The notes under the pieces are model-generated. The model did no database searches, was not told the origin of the DNA, and saw only the letters and a list, made by a program, of their open reading frames with translations. Below are positions 11,392 through 20,186 of a DNA stretch of 23,751 nt, one piece after another (position 1 is the stretch's first letter; every line of letters begins with the position of its first letter). The translations under genes and the position numbers were made by a program. The stretch is from a virus. The stretch is from positions 1 through 23,751 of the IMG/VR virus record IMGVR_UViG_3300030102_003732; one strand, 5' to 3'.

Positions 11392-12015
11392 TTATTTTTT
11401 TTTATTACCTTTAGATAATATTTTCTTAAAGATTGTTTTTGATGCACTTTTTATTAGCCCTAAAATCGCTGGTGATGTAGCAGCAATAAGGCTAATGGCA
11501 GCCACGTTAAGAGCAGCACTAGGAGAAGGAAGAAAGGAATCAATGAACGTGACTTGTTCGTATTCCGCGATACATTCAATGCCATCAGAACCTCTTTTGT
11601 ACGATTTTACTCTTTCTGTGCGTGCTTCTGAAGTATATTCTCCAATTCTGCGATCATTCTTATCAGGACAAGGTGGAACTATAGGTTTATCTTTTTTATC
11701 TTTTGGTATTTCTACTTGAGGTGGTTTACCTTCTAGTAGCTTTTGTTTTTCTTCTGTAGGTAATACTGTTTCTGTAATAATTAGTTGATCTGCCTGATAA
11801 TTCATCGGTATAAAAGACGGATATGGACAATCACTTACAACTCCGTTTGGATCGTCTATTAATAAGTTTCTGTTGCCTGTATTCTTCACATCTCGATGAA
11901 AATATTTACAACCTATAGTTTCTACATTTAAAGGTTTATATCCTGGTAAAGATACTTGTGGAATATATACATCAGGTATTTCTATGTCAGGTATATTTAT
12001 TTCTGGTATTTCCAC
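11392..12015 (-). CDS. Ile-Pro-repeat protein with C-terminal membrane helix (207 aa)
   Basis: Residues 2-25 are short repeats of the form (E/D)-I-x-I-P, ending in LPGYKPLN. The middle (30-155) has six cysteines in CKYFHRD, SDCPYPSF, PPCPDK and IECIAEY contexts. The end has a hydrophobic segment (about 170-190, NVAAISLIAATSPAILGLI) followed by a very basic tail. I recall similar proteins in cyanophages, with no firm function. GTG is the start; it overlaps the preceding stop by one base. Last gene of the tail block, followed by the hairpin at 11317-11359. Confidence 0.6.
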   Translation of the reverse strand: MEIPEINIPDIEIPDVYIPQVSLPGYKPLNVETIGCKYFHRDVKNTGNRNLLIDDPNGVVSDCPYPSFIPMNYQADQLIITETVLPTEEKQKLLEGKPPQVEIPKDKKDKPIVPPCPDKNDRRIGEYTSEARTERVKSYKRGSDGIECIAEYEQVTFIDSFLPSPSAALNVAAISLIAATSPAILGLIKSASKTIFKKILSKGNKKK

Positions 12016-12227
12016 TATAAAGGTAAAGATTCACCTGTAAAAGAAGGTAATTTTTTATTAATCTGTCCAGGCAATATACTTTGTACTTCTTTCATTATCT
12101 GACTCATAACCCTACTTTTAAATTGCTCTGACGTTACATATTTATAACCAAAGTATGCTCCACCACTCATCGAAGCTACCATTACAAATGAGATGACACT
12201 CAAAACATTAGCTATTTTTTGAAACAT
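12015..12227 (-). CDS. Small membrane-anchored protein (70 aa)
   Basis: A hydrophobic span at about 7-29 (ANVLSVISFVMVASMSGGAYFG) is followed by a helix with SEQFKSRVMSQIMKEVQSILPG and a short Pro-rich end. One-span topology with the C-terminal part outside is likely. It is translationally linked (stop/GTG overlap) to the Ile-Pro-repeat protein, which also has a membrane segment, so the two may form a complex. No lysis motif is recognised. Confidence 0.6.
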   Translation of the reverse strand: MFQKIANVLSVISFVMVASMSGGAYFGYKYVTSEQFKSRVMSQIMKEVQSILPGQINKKLPSFTGESLPL

Positions 12228-12244
12228 GTTAAAAGAAGTTCTTA

Positions 12245-12281
12245 ATAAAATAGTAGCACCACTTACATTTATGACGCTACT
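12245..12281 (-). terminator. Possible weak terminator
   Basis: AGTAGC (12252-12257) and GCTACT (12276-12281) form a 6-bp stem with an 18-base loop; leftward reading continues ATTTTATT. It overlaps the last codons of the 61-aa gene. The stem is short and the loop large, so termination would be partial at best. Confidence 0.35.
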
Positions 12282-12454
12282 TCTTCTAGTTGGGTTGATG
12301 CCTCTGTATTTAATGGCTGCAATGCTTCGGGTGTCTCTTGAATCTCCAAAATCTGCTGTTCCAGCAACTTCATCGCACCATTAATTTCATGTAAGGCAAT
12401 AGTCAAGTTCTGTCTTTCTATTGCCAGTTGTTGTAGTTTTTCCTGTAAATTCAT
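12269..12454 (-). CDS. Small coiled-coil protein (61 aa)
   Basis: Residues 1-40 form a heptad-patterned helix (LQEKLQQLAIERQNLTIALHE...) and the tail is acidic. It lies 3 bases after the preceding gene, in the group of small genes behind the fibre gene. Such genes are often chaperones or accessory structural proteins, but no family is recognised. Confidence 0.55.
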   Translation of the reverse strand: MNLQEKLQQLAIERQNLTIALHEINGAMKLLEQQILEIQETPEALQPLNTEASTQLEEVAS

Positions 12455-12457
12455 AAA

Positions 12458-12706
12458 TTAGTAAAGTTTTTTACCGTCAGTAATAGCTTTATCTATATCT
12501 GTAAATGATTCAGATGTCCAGATAGAAGTCGTTCCATCAACTTTTTTGTAAGCCTTGATAATTTCAAGATGTTCTACATTACGTTTAATCTTGTCTTTGT
12601 AATCATCATCAGTTTCATCTGATGTCTTGGCAGTATTAATGACAGTTACGCTATCACCAGCAGCAGAGTAGATTGCTGCGATTTCATCTGCGGTTCTTTC
12701 TTCCAT
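12458..12706 (-). CDS. Small acidic protein downstream of the fibre gene (82 aa)
   Basis: Starts MEERTADEIAAIYSAAGDS, with helix-strand character throughout and a central acidic stretch (SDETDDDYKDK). Location 25 bases after the fibre gene suggests a fibre-related accessory or assembly role, but this is only position-based. No catalytic or metal-binding motif is visible. Confidence 0.55.
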   Translation of the reverse strand: MEERTADEIAAIYSAAGDSVTVINTAKTSDETDDDYKDKIKRNVEHLEIIKAYKKVDGTTSIWTSESFTDIDKAITDGKKLY

Positions 12707-12731
12707 AATTAGAAATAGATTTGTATACAGT

Positions 12732-15128
12732 TTACCCTGCTTCGAGGGCTGTGACTTTTGCTGATAATTCTTTTATTGCATTTACTAAAACAGGAATTAG
12801 TTGATCTCCTTTAAATTTTAGATTATCTAAATCTTTATTATCAATAATTACACTGTCAGAACCTTCTAAAGCAAGAATATCTTGAGCATAGAATCCATAT
12901 CTTTTATCACCATGTTTTTCATCAGAATTACGATTCTTTCTAAACCAAAATGATTTTGGTTTTAGTTGATTTACAAAATCTAAACCATGAGAAACAACAC
13001 CATCTTCAATCTTGTCTCTCTGGTCTGAAGTGACTGTAAAAGCTACTTTTATGTAAGCATTACTTGAACTATTATTTCCCAAAACTATATTATTACTTCC
13101 AGTCGTAATTGATCCACTTGGAGAATCTGATCTTCCCGCAGCATTTCCTAAGCAAAGATTATTTGCACCAGTAGTAATGTCTATACCTGAACTTTCACCC
13201 ACAGCAGTGTTATCACCTCCTGTGGTAGAAACGTTTAAAGAACTAGCACCAATAGCTACATTTGCACTCGCAGTTGTATTAGCTTCTAAAGCACCCCTAC
13301 CAACAGCTACGTTTGAAGGCCCAGTTGTATTTGCTACAAGTGCTTCAACACCTATAGCAGTATTATTTGATGCAGTTGTGTTTGCTCCTAAAGCTGATTG
13401 TCCCATCGCTACATTAGCTGAACCTGTAGTATTAGCTCCAAGAGCATTTTTTCCTATTGCTATATTTTGATTTCCTGTAGTGTTTGCATCAAGAGCAATT
13501 GAACCTACTGCCACGTTGTCTGCTCCAGTTGTGTTTTGTTGTAGTGCAAGATGACCTACTGCGGTATTGTTAGAAGCCGTTGTATTTAGAGCTAAAGCTT
13601 CAAAACCTATAGCTGTGTTTTGACTTCCAGTTGTGTTAAATACTAAAGATTGTCTTCCTAAAGCAGCATTGCTATGTCCAGTTGTATTAGTAGTTAGTGA
13701 TTGATCTCCAACTGCTGTATTGTTAGATGCAGTAGTATTCGCATCTAATGCTTGACTACCCACAGCTACGTTCTGTGTTCCCGTTGTGTTTGCTACTAAA
13801 GCGTTATATCCAACTGCGGTGTTATTATCTGCCGTTGTGTTTGATTGTAAACAACTATGTCCCACCGCAGTGTTATTAGCTCCAGTTGAGTTGTTTTGTA
13901 AACTAACTGTACCCAAACCAGTGTTGTTATTTCCAGTTGTGTTTGCAGATAAAGCGTAAGCCCCTGCAGCTACGTTTCCAGCTCCAGTTGTCGTAGCTCC
14001 TAAAGATGTATAGCCAATAGCTGTATTAAAATCTGCTGTTGTATTGGCATCTAAAGCTAAAGCACCGATAGCCACGTTTTGAGTTCCAGTAGTGTTTGCA
14101 AATAAAGCACTCGTTCCAACTGCCGTATTATTACTTGCCGTAGTGTTTGAATATAAGGCAGCAGATCCTATCCCTGTATTGCTTGCTCCTGTAGTGTTTG
14201 TCAATAAAGCCTCTGTTCCTAAAGCAGCATTATTATCTGCAGTTGTATTTGCTTTTAAAGCATCTTTACCAACTCCTGTATTCGCTGCTCCAGTTGTGTT
14301 TGCATTTAATGATTGATAACCAACAGCAGTATTATTTGAAACAGTATTATTATTTAAAGCATTTCTTCCAACAGCAGTGTTCTGAGATCCAGTTGTATTA
14401 AGAAACATGGCAGCATAACCAACTACTGTATTATCTGCTCCAGTACTATTGGTATTTGAAGCAAAAGTTCCAATAGCAGTATTTTGTGCTCCAGTTGTGT
14501 TTGCTGTTAGTGCTGACCTACCAACAGCAGTATTGCTACTTGCCGTAGTATTAGCAAATAAAGCTCCTGAACCAAGAGCAGTGTTTTGCGCCCCAGTTGT
14601 GTTTGTATTTAAACTTAAGTCACCAGCAGCAGTATTGTTACTTGCAGTTGTGTTTGAACCTAAAGATCCTCTGCCCACAGAAACATTTGAAGTTCCAGTT
14701 GTATTTAAGGTTAATGAATTTGCTCCAATCGCAGTGTTGTTACTTGCTGAAGTGTTTGCTCCTAAAGCTCCTTTACCGATAGCAGTATTATTTCCACCAG
14801 AAACAGAAGCATCTAAAGCACTTTCTCCAAGAACAGTGTTACCAGCAACAGAGTTTGCTCCTTTACCTATATTTATACTATTTATAGTTCCATCTAAAGG
14901 AAAAGCAGGTGCGCCTGCAAGACTAAATAAATTTATATGAGCATTATTAGTAGTATTTCTTAGCTGCATCATGCTGGATGATGTATTAGCAAAAAATTGA
15001 CTTGCGTAATTTGTACTTGGTGCTGACGATCCAGAATTATTACTTGAAATTGCTAATAAAGCATTATTTATATCAGCCCTGACATTTGCTCCTGTGGAGT
15101 TATCTATAACATAATCGTGTTGTGCCAT
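12732..15128 (-). CDS. Tail fibre with 17-aa repeats and S74 chaperone domain
   Basis: The 798-aa protein is a probable trimeric fibre for host adsorption. Residues 1-80 resemble the N-terminal attachment region of cyanophage fibres as I recall it (MAQHDYVIDNSTGANVRADI). Residues 97-656 are 33 tandem 17-residue repeats of the pattern NTAVGxxALxxNTTGxx (one is 16). They resemble the Asn/Gly-capped beta-helix repeats of YadA-type heads. Two degenerate units follow, to about 690. Residues 691-798 are a peptidase-S74 intramolecular chaperone: the catalytic Ser-Asp in TSDQRDK (S701, D702), GFYAQDI, and a C-terminal helix LIPVLVNAIKELSAKV. Such domains trimerise and cut themselves off before S701. 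The gene directly follows J in the tail block. Strongest evidence is the S74 motif. Confidence 0.85.
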   Translation of the reverse strand: MAQHDYVIDNSTGANVRADINNALLAISSNNSGSSAPSTNYASQFFANTSSSMMQLRNTTNNAHINLFSLAGAPAFPLDGTINSINIGKGANSVAGNTVLGESALDASVSGGNNTAIGKGALGANTSASNNTAIGANSLTLNTTGTSNVSVGRGSLGSNTTASNNTAAGDLSLNTNTTGAQNTALGSGALFANTTASSNTAVGRSALTANTTGAQNTAIGTFASNTNSTGADNTVVGYAAMFLNTTGSQNTAVGRNALNNNTVSNNTAVGYQSLNANTTGAANTGVGKDALKANTTADNNAALGTEALLTNTTGASNTGIGSAALYSNTTASNNTAVGTSALFANTTGTQNVAIGALALDANTTADFNTAIGYTSLGATTTGAGNVAAGAYALSANTTGNNNTGLGTVSLQNNSTGANNTAVGHSCLQSNTTADNNTAVGYNALVANTTGTQNVAVGSQALDANTTASNNTAVGDQSLTTNTTGHSNAALGRQSLVFNTTGSQNTAIGFEALALNTTASNNTAVGHLALQQNTTGADNVAVGSIALDANTTGNQNIAIGKNALGANTTGSANVAMGQSALGANTTASNNTAIGVEALVANTTGPSNVAVGRGALEANTTASANVAIGASSLNVSTTGGDNTAVGESSGIDITTGANNLCLGNAAGRSDSPSGSITTGSNNIVLGNNSSSNAYIKVAFTVTSDQRDKIEDGVVSHGLDFVNQLKPKSFWFRKNRNSDEKHGDKRYGFYAQDILALEGSDSVIIDNKDLDNLKFKGDQLIPVLVNAIKELSAKVTALEAG
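13161..14840 (-). repeat. 33 tandem 51-bp coding repeats
   Basis: This is the DNA of the 17-residue repeats in the fibre. The unit is degenerate at the DNA level, with one 48-bp unit (the tenth). Many units alternate between NTTG and NTTA at positions 12-15, so a 102-bp double period is present. The repetition keeps the opposite strand free of stops over long stretches. Confidence 0.85.
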
Positions 15129-15170
15129 TTCCTAATCCAAAATTTTCTCTAAGTATATCCTAAACCAACA

Positions 15171-18100
15171 CTAACTACCACGTCCGAAACCTACAGCAGT
15201 ATAACTAAATGTTTTATTTTGAACAGCATTTCCAGCATTAGTAAATTTTATTGTAAAACCACTTCCTGATATGTTAGTTAATTCAAATTTATCAGTGCCA
15301 CCTAAATCATTTGCAGTAATACCAATACTAGGAAGTTGTGAACCTGCTGCAACATCAGTGCCAGTAGCACCTGTAAAAAACGCATGGTCAAAAGTAACAG
15401 CAAGACCAGATGATGATGTACCAGAACTTAAATTACTTTTCTGTTCAGTTCTTCTATCAAGTTCTGCTGTATAACCTAATTGATCTATTTCTATACTTTG
15501 TGCAGGGTCATCACTATCCATTTCACATCTAAACTTGAATCCTCTTCCTATATGAGTTCCATTTGCAAAAGTATTGAATGTTTTACCAGTAAAATCACTA
15601 TCTTGATAACTTGAACCATTTGAAGGTGCTGCTGAAGTCACTGCTACTGTCAGTTTTGCATTGACATCAAATGCAGTTGCTTGGTCAAAATCAGTCCAAG
15701 TATCTATATTTGCTGTTCTTTTATCAACTAAATCGTTAGGATAAAAACCTTGCGTAACAAAATGTCGTGTAAGTCTTAATGGGTGAACAGATCCTAAGTC
15801 TAAAATATTTGCAAAATCATAACTGCCACCTGTAATATCAACAGCCCCTAAGAAATCAAAATCAGCAATAGCATCAAAATCTGTTACATCATCTAAAGTT
15901 TCTAATGATCCAAGAACAAGACCATTAACATCTTCACTGAAAAAACAATCTACTTTTGTACCACCAAAAGGAGGAGAATCTGTATCTTCTCTATCTGTAA
16001 AAGCAACTAATTTTGGAAGAGGGTCTGGATTTACAACAACAACAGATGTTTCTCCACTGCTTAAACGTCCACCATCGTCTTTAAATTTTAATATATATTC
16101 TCCGTCAATTGCTGGCACTAGTGTTTCAGATACGTTGCCAGATAGGGCTGGTAATATATCAACAGAATTAGTAAAAGTACCAGTACCATCAGTCAAATTA
16201 CTATGCCTAATAACTACGTTTCCACCATGTATAACGTCAACATCTGTTGATTGATTAAAACGTAAACGTAATAATTGATCTGATATTGGTTCTACTAATA
16301 AACCTGTGACATCTGCTGGCAAAGCAGTTTTACCTACAGCTTTGAAATCATCTATTGATGCTGCTGTGGTGCTTAATATACCCAGTGCATTGTATGACTG
16401 CACTTTAAATTTATAACTTCCTAACCTAGATTCAAAAAGTTCAAAGTCTGGTCTTGATACTCTAAAAACTTCAACGCTATCATTTTCAAATTGTGATTCA
16501 ATTCTGTATTCTTTAACTCCTTGTATAGGTTCCCATGAAACAAATATTTTAGAGACAGCACGATTATTTAAAACAACAATCTGCTCTACAGCCGATAATC
16601 CTGAAGGTGGTGGCTTTACATCTAATAATGTTGTTACATTTCGAGGTTGTGCAGCAATAGTAGTATCTTCAACTTGAGTATATTTATTTACATCATGTAT
16701 TATCGCTGAGACTGTATATTCAGTTTCACTTGATTCTTCGATAGAAATTACTCTATATGTTTGAAATTCTACAGATGTATTTTCTATAGCCCAAACACTA
16801 TTAGCTTGTGGCACTGCTGAAAATGCTGATGACACAGTAATTGTTTTATCAGATATAGTACTTATTGATCTAGTTTCCATAGTCCCGTCAGGTAAAACAA
16901 CAGAAAGAGTTGCAGCATTTTCTGTAGTCAAATCTGTATTATTTGCATCATCAACAATAATCTGTGTACTAGAAACACCTGTGTTTATACGTCCACCTCT
17001 ACGAACACCAGCCCTCAAACTATCTGCAATTCCTATTATCATTGAAGGTCTAACAATAACACCAGCTTCTAATGTTGTTGTAAAGCTACATACTTCTGTT
17101 TCTCTTAAATTTGTATATAAGAACCAACGACCTAACCTGTTCGCTTGTCCTCTTGACGTACAGGCAAAAGCTTTAATTGTTTTTCTAGTCTTGCCATATT
17201 TTGAAGGAAAAGAGGATAATGCAGTTACATCACTAGCTGTTACTAATTCATAATCAATTTTCTGCGTGTCATTATCAAAGTAAGCTACTTCTACCTCTGT
17301 GAATTTTGTTCGCTGACCTGTTCCAGTATATGTAAATCCACTTTCAGTTACATTTGCATTTGTAAATAAATATTCTGCATCAGATGTATTCGTGTCTGTA
17401 TTTGTTGGTCTATCTTGCCCTATTTGTAATGTGCCAACACTATAAAAAGGCATAGCGTTCATAACAGAACATAAATCATTTATTACTGTATAAGCATCAT
17501 TCTTTTGATTTAAAATTACATTACAGCTAAATCTTGGCTCTGTTATTCCTGTTATTGGATCTGTAATTATCTCACTTGCATATTTAGATGCTTGGAAAAA
17601 AGAAAACACATCTAATGAATCTTCAGATACAACACCATCAGGGCCACCAAAACCTTTATCTGTTGTTAACAGATCATATAAAATCCAAGCTGGATCTGCA
17701 CTCCACTCTTTGTCAGTTTTAAACGTACCATTAAAAGTTCCTGTATAAGAAATAGCTCCATTATCCACATCTACAGTTCCGTTATGTGGAATTTTAATTT
17801 TTGTTCCTTTAACCCTATACATTCTTTTAGGAAAGGATTGAAAAGATTGTGCATTAAATCTTAGTGCTACATAAGCAAAGCCTTGATATGACTGTGATTC
17901 CGTAATTATTGTTGTGAATGATAAAAAATTAGTTGCATTTGCCAAAGTAGATACAGTACTGTCATCTGTATTTCTTATAACTGTGACAGTTAAAGGAAAT
18001 TGTAGATTTGAACTTTCTAAATCAATCTCATAATCTTTTACAAAAGGACTTGTAGCTTTACCATTAATAGAATTTTCTACAACTGGATTATGTACAGTTC

Positions 18101-18641
18101 CATCATTTTCTGTTATTCGTATTGATATTTTTACTTCTGTACCAACTATATCGCCATCAGATTGAAAATTTTGCAAAGCTGGAATCTGTATAGATACTCT
18201 TATAATTTTTATTAATTCATTACCATCTGTATCTTGAACACCTGTGATTGATCTTGAAACAGATGCACTTTTTGTTACTGGAACACCAACAGGAATTGTA
18301 TTTTCTATTCGATCAGGGCCAAACGTATCAAATGTACTTAAAGGTTGTTGATCATCAGTTCCATTTCTAAAAAAAACTTCTACATCTTCAAAATTTAAAT
18401 CTCCATTAGCATTTACTAAAGGAGTATTGTCTAAAAAAATATCTTTTCCAATATTTAAAGAATCTGTTGTAGATGGTAATGTATTTGTTGGACTTCTAAA
18501 ACCTTCAATTTCGCCATAACCTAATAAATCTATAACTGTTGCAAATTGTTTACTTCTTAAACCACCTTCTATTAAATCAGGGTCTAAGGCTCTGCTGTCA
18601 GGTCTCCTTCCAAATAATTCATCATCAACTAATCTAGGCAT
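15171..18641 (-). CDS. J: Tail tip / host specificity protein, lambda gpJ-like
   Basis: The 1156-aa length is close to lambda J (1132 aa), the central tip protein that binds the receptor. Family features: N-terminal LRSKQFATVIDLLGYGEIEGF, the GFAYVALRFNAQSFQSFPKR region (about 260-280), and a WILYDLLTTDKGFG segment (about 330). A tip-core region follows, with SFPSKYGKTRKTIKAFA and GQANRLGRWFL. A fibronectin type III domain lies at about 680-780 (VSWEPIQGVKEYRIESQ). The last 400 residues are beta-rich with less recognisable sequence, where host-range differences usually lie. It is placed right after I, as in lambda. No ribosome site is visible. Confidence 0.85.
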   Translation of the reverse strand: MPRLVDDELFGRRPDSRALDPDLIEGGLRSKQFATVIDLLGYGEIEGFRSPTNTLPSTTDSLNIGKDIFLDNTPLVNANGDLNFEDVEVFFRNGTDDQQPLSTFDTFGPDRIENTIPVGVPVTKSASVSRSITGVQDTDGNELIKIIRVSIQIPALQNFQSDGDIVGTEVKISIRITENDGTVHNPVVENSINGKATSPFVKDYEIDLESSNLQFPLTVTVIRNTDDSTVSTLANATNFLSFTTIITESQSYQGFAYVALRFNAQSFQSFPKRMYRVKGTKIKIPHNGTVDVDNGAISYTGTFNGTFKTDKEWSADPAWILYDLLTTDKGFGGPDGVVSEDSLDVFSFFQASKYASEIITDPITGITEPRFSCNVILNQKNDAYTVINDLCSVMNAMPFYSVGTLQIGQDRPTNTDTNTSDAEYLFTNANVTESGFTYTGTGQRTKFTEVEVAYFDNDTQKIDYELVTASDVTALSSFPSKYGKTRKTIKAFACTSRGQANRLGRWFLYTNLRETEVCSFTTTLEAGVIVRPSMIIGIADSLRAGVRRGGRINTGVSSTQIIVDDANNTDLTTENAATLSVVLPDGTMETRSISTISDKTITVSSAFSAVPQANSVWAIENTSVEFQTYRVISIEESSETEYTVSAIIHDVNKYTQVEDTTIAAQPRNVTTLLDVKPPPSGLSAVEQIVVLNNRAVSKIFVSWEPIQGVKEYRIESQFENDSVEVFRVSRPDFELFESRLGSYKFKVQSYNALGILSTTAASIDDFKAVGKTALPADVTGLLVEPISDQLLRLRFNQSTDVDVIHGGNVVIRHSNLTDGTGTFTNSVDILPALSGNVSETLVPAIDGEYILKFKDDGGRLSSGETSVVVVNPDPLPKLVAFTDREDTDSPPFGGTKVDCFFSEDVNGLVLGSLETLDDVTDFDAIADFDFLGAVDITGGSYDFANILDLGSVHPLRLTRHFVTQGFYPNDLVDKRTANIDTWTDFDQATAFDVNAKLTVAVTSAAPSNGSSYQDSDFTGKTFNTFANGTHIGRGFKFRCEMDSDDPAQSIEIDQLGYTAELDRRTEQKSNLSSGTSSSGLAVTFDHAFFTGATGTDVAAGSQLPSIGITANDLGGTDKFELTNISGSGFTIKFTNAGNAVQNKTFSYTAVGFGRGS

Positions 18642-18647
18642 AATAAA

Positions 18648-19487
18648 TTAATTTGGATTTCTTTCTGTAATTTTAACAGTGTTGTCTGCTGAATTTCCAT
18701 AACTTTGACTGTTCCACTGTCCAAGAGAAGCTTCAAAAGTATTTGTCATAACATTTTCAACACCAAATCTTGCTCCACCATCTACATTTGAACCAGCTAA
18801 AGGCCCTGTGAGAAAATCTAAACGAATACTTTCACCATTTGATAAACCGTGGTTATTAATATGTACAGTAATTCTATTACCAGATTGTCCATAAGTACCT
18901 TCATCAGTTATAAGTGACACTAACTGAACAGTATCAACACCTGCACTGATTAAAATTGATCCGCTATAAACATATCCATATAAAATTGGTACAGGCACAC
19001 CGCTAGTACTAACATTTTGTATGCCAGAAAAATTATATGATCCCCTTATATTTGGATCTGTATCACCAACAGAACTTTGATTATTTGTTGGTTTATTGTC
19101 ACTTAATAACTGTGAGGCTAATGATAAACCTGCTAACAATAAAACATTACTTAAACCACCAGTAGCAAAAGCTAAAACAAAAGGCAAAGCATTTGCAATA
19201 ACAAAATTAAAAGCATCACCAATAAAATCAAATACAAAATCACTTCCAACTGCAACTGGTATTATTTGTATCTCACCCTGACCTTTTAATGATAATAAAT
19301 CTTGTGTTATTACATTTCCATTCATTTTTACTTTATAAAAATTACTTTTCATGTGGCTTTCAAAACCAGCAAAATTAGCTTTTAAAAAATTAAAAGCCTG
19401 TTCTGGTGAACTAACAGCAGCTTCAAAAGTTGACTGACCTAAAAATTTTCTTAATTTTCCATATACCTTTATTGTTTTAAGCTGCAT
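18648..19487 (-). CDS. I: Tail assembly protein, lambda gpI-like, with extra domain
   Basis: Lambda gpI acts in tail-tip assembly. The N-terminal 80 residues have the ubiquitin-like beta-grasp sequence of the family (TIKVYGKLRKFLGQ ... IQIIPVAVGS). A Gly/Ala-rich hydrophobic stretch follows (residues 81-130) and then GVPVPILYGYVYSGSILISAG. The last 78 residues, from GTYGQSGNRI to the end, are the same beta domain found in the L- and M-like proteins. I chose the ATG at 19487 because AAGAGG lies about 10 bases upstream; the GTG at 19499 would leave no space for it. It overlaps the K gene by 11 bases. Confidence 0.8.
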   Translation of the reverse strand: MQLKTIKVYGKLRKFLGQSTFEAAVSSPEQAFNFLKANFAGFESHMKSNFYKVKMNGNVITQDLLSLKGQGEIQIIPVAVGSDFVFDFIGDAFNFVIANALPFVLAFATGGLSNVLLLAGLSLASQLLSDNKPTNNQSSVGDTDPNIRGSYNFSGIQNVSTSGVPVPILYGYVYSGSILISAGVDTVQLVSLITDEGTYGQSGNRITVHINNHGLSNGESIRLDFLTGPLAGSNVDGGARFGVENVMTNTFEASLGQWNSQSYGNSADNTVKITERNPN

Positions 19488-20184
19488 ATCTATAAACACC
19501 TCTTAGTGCTTTTTGGTATTTTAAACCATAAAATTCTCTACAACTTAAACGATAATAAGAATGATTTAAAATCATCATATCTCCAATATAAACAGCAACA
19601 TGAGATGGTTTTTTTAATGCACCGCTAAATAGTAATACATCACCTTTTTGTATATCATCATTTGTTTCTTGTTTTTTAAAATTAGATTCTGTCAATACTT
19701 TTTCAAAATATGGATTATCAGCAAACTCTTTTAATGTTTTTGGTCTAGGCCAATATTTTATATTAATATTTTTTGTTTCTTTAAACCAATCTGTTACTAC
19801 AGACCAACAATCATATTTTCCCCATATAAACTTACGTCCAATTAAAGAAGGGTTTTTCCAATTTTTTGGTTCTAATGTTATCCAATCATCAGTTTTTAAA
19901 CTGTAAATATAATAAGGAAATCCAATATGCTCACAAGATGCTTTATCTGCTTCTGAAGCAATCGCTGGGCCTTGAGGATGACTGTGAAAAACTCCTAATA
20001 TTTCTCCTGTATCCTCACATTCAGCCCAGTCTTCGGGATCTAACATAAAAAATTCATGGGTTGTTTCTGCTAAATTTTTACAAGGCCAGAAAGTTTGTTC
20101 GCCATTAATTATTGCTAATAAACCACAAGCTTCTTTTGGTGCTTGTTCTTTTGCATATTCAACAGCTTTAGCTTTCCAACTCAT
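19477..20184 (-). CDS. K: Tail tip peptidase, lambda gpK-like (JAMM + NlpC/P60)
   Basis: Residues 1-110 are a JAB/MPN metalloprotease domain: E18 in KEACGLL and the exact JAMM motif HSHPQGPAIASEAD (H67, H69, S77, D80), which binds zinc. Residues 115-235 are an NlpC/P60 cell-wall hydrolase domain: C126 in YDCWSVV and H195 in SHVAVYIG, with N207-H208 as the third catalytic position. In lambda-like tails this protein helps tail-tip maturation and local opening of peptidoglycan. Its ATG is 2 bases after the L stop, and the product is complete at 235 aa. Confidence 0.9.
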   Translation of the reverse strand: MSWKAKAVEYAKEQAPKEACGLLAIINGEQTFWPCKNLAETTHEFFMLDPEDWAECEDTGEILGVFHSHPQGPAIASEADKASCEHIGFPYYIYSLKTDDWITLEPKNWKNPSLIGRKFIWGKYDCWSVVTDWFKETKNINIKYWPRPKTLKEFADNPYFEKVLTESNFKKQETNDDIQKGDVLLFSGALKKPSHVAVYIGDMMILNHSYYRLSCREFYGLKYQKALRGVYRYAA

Positions 20185-20186
20185 AA

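Noticed and set aside
12015-12454. Rz/Rz1-type spanin pair
   Set aside because: The genes are not nested, there is no lipobox in the small protein and no typical spanin layout.
13177-14940. Several open frames on the plus strand opposite the fibre gene
   Set aside because: They are a by-product of the 51-bp coding repeats on the other strand; the products are low-complexity Ala/Val/Pro sequences without ribosome sites.
19488-19499. Longer start of the I-like gene (GTG)
   Set aside because: The ribosome site AAGAGG would touch the GTG; it is correctly spaced only for the ATG at 19487.
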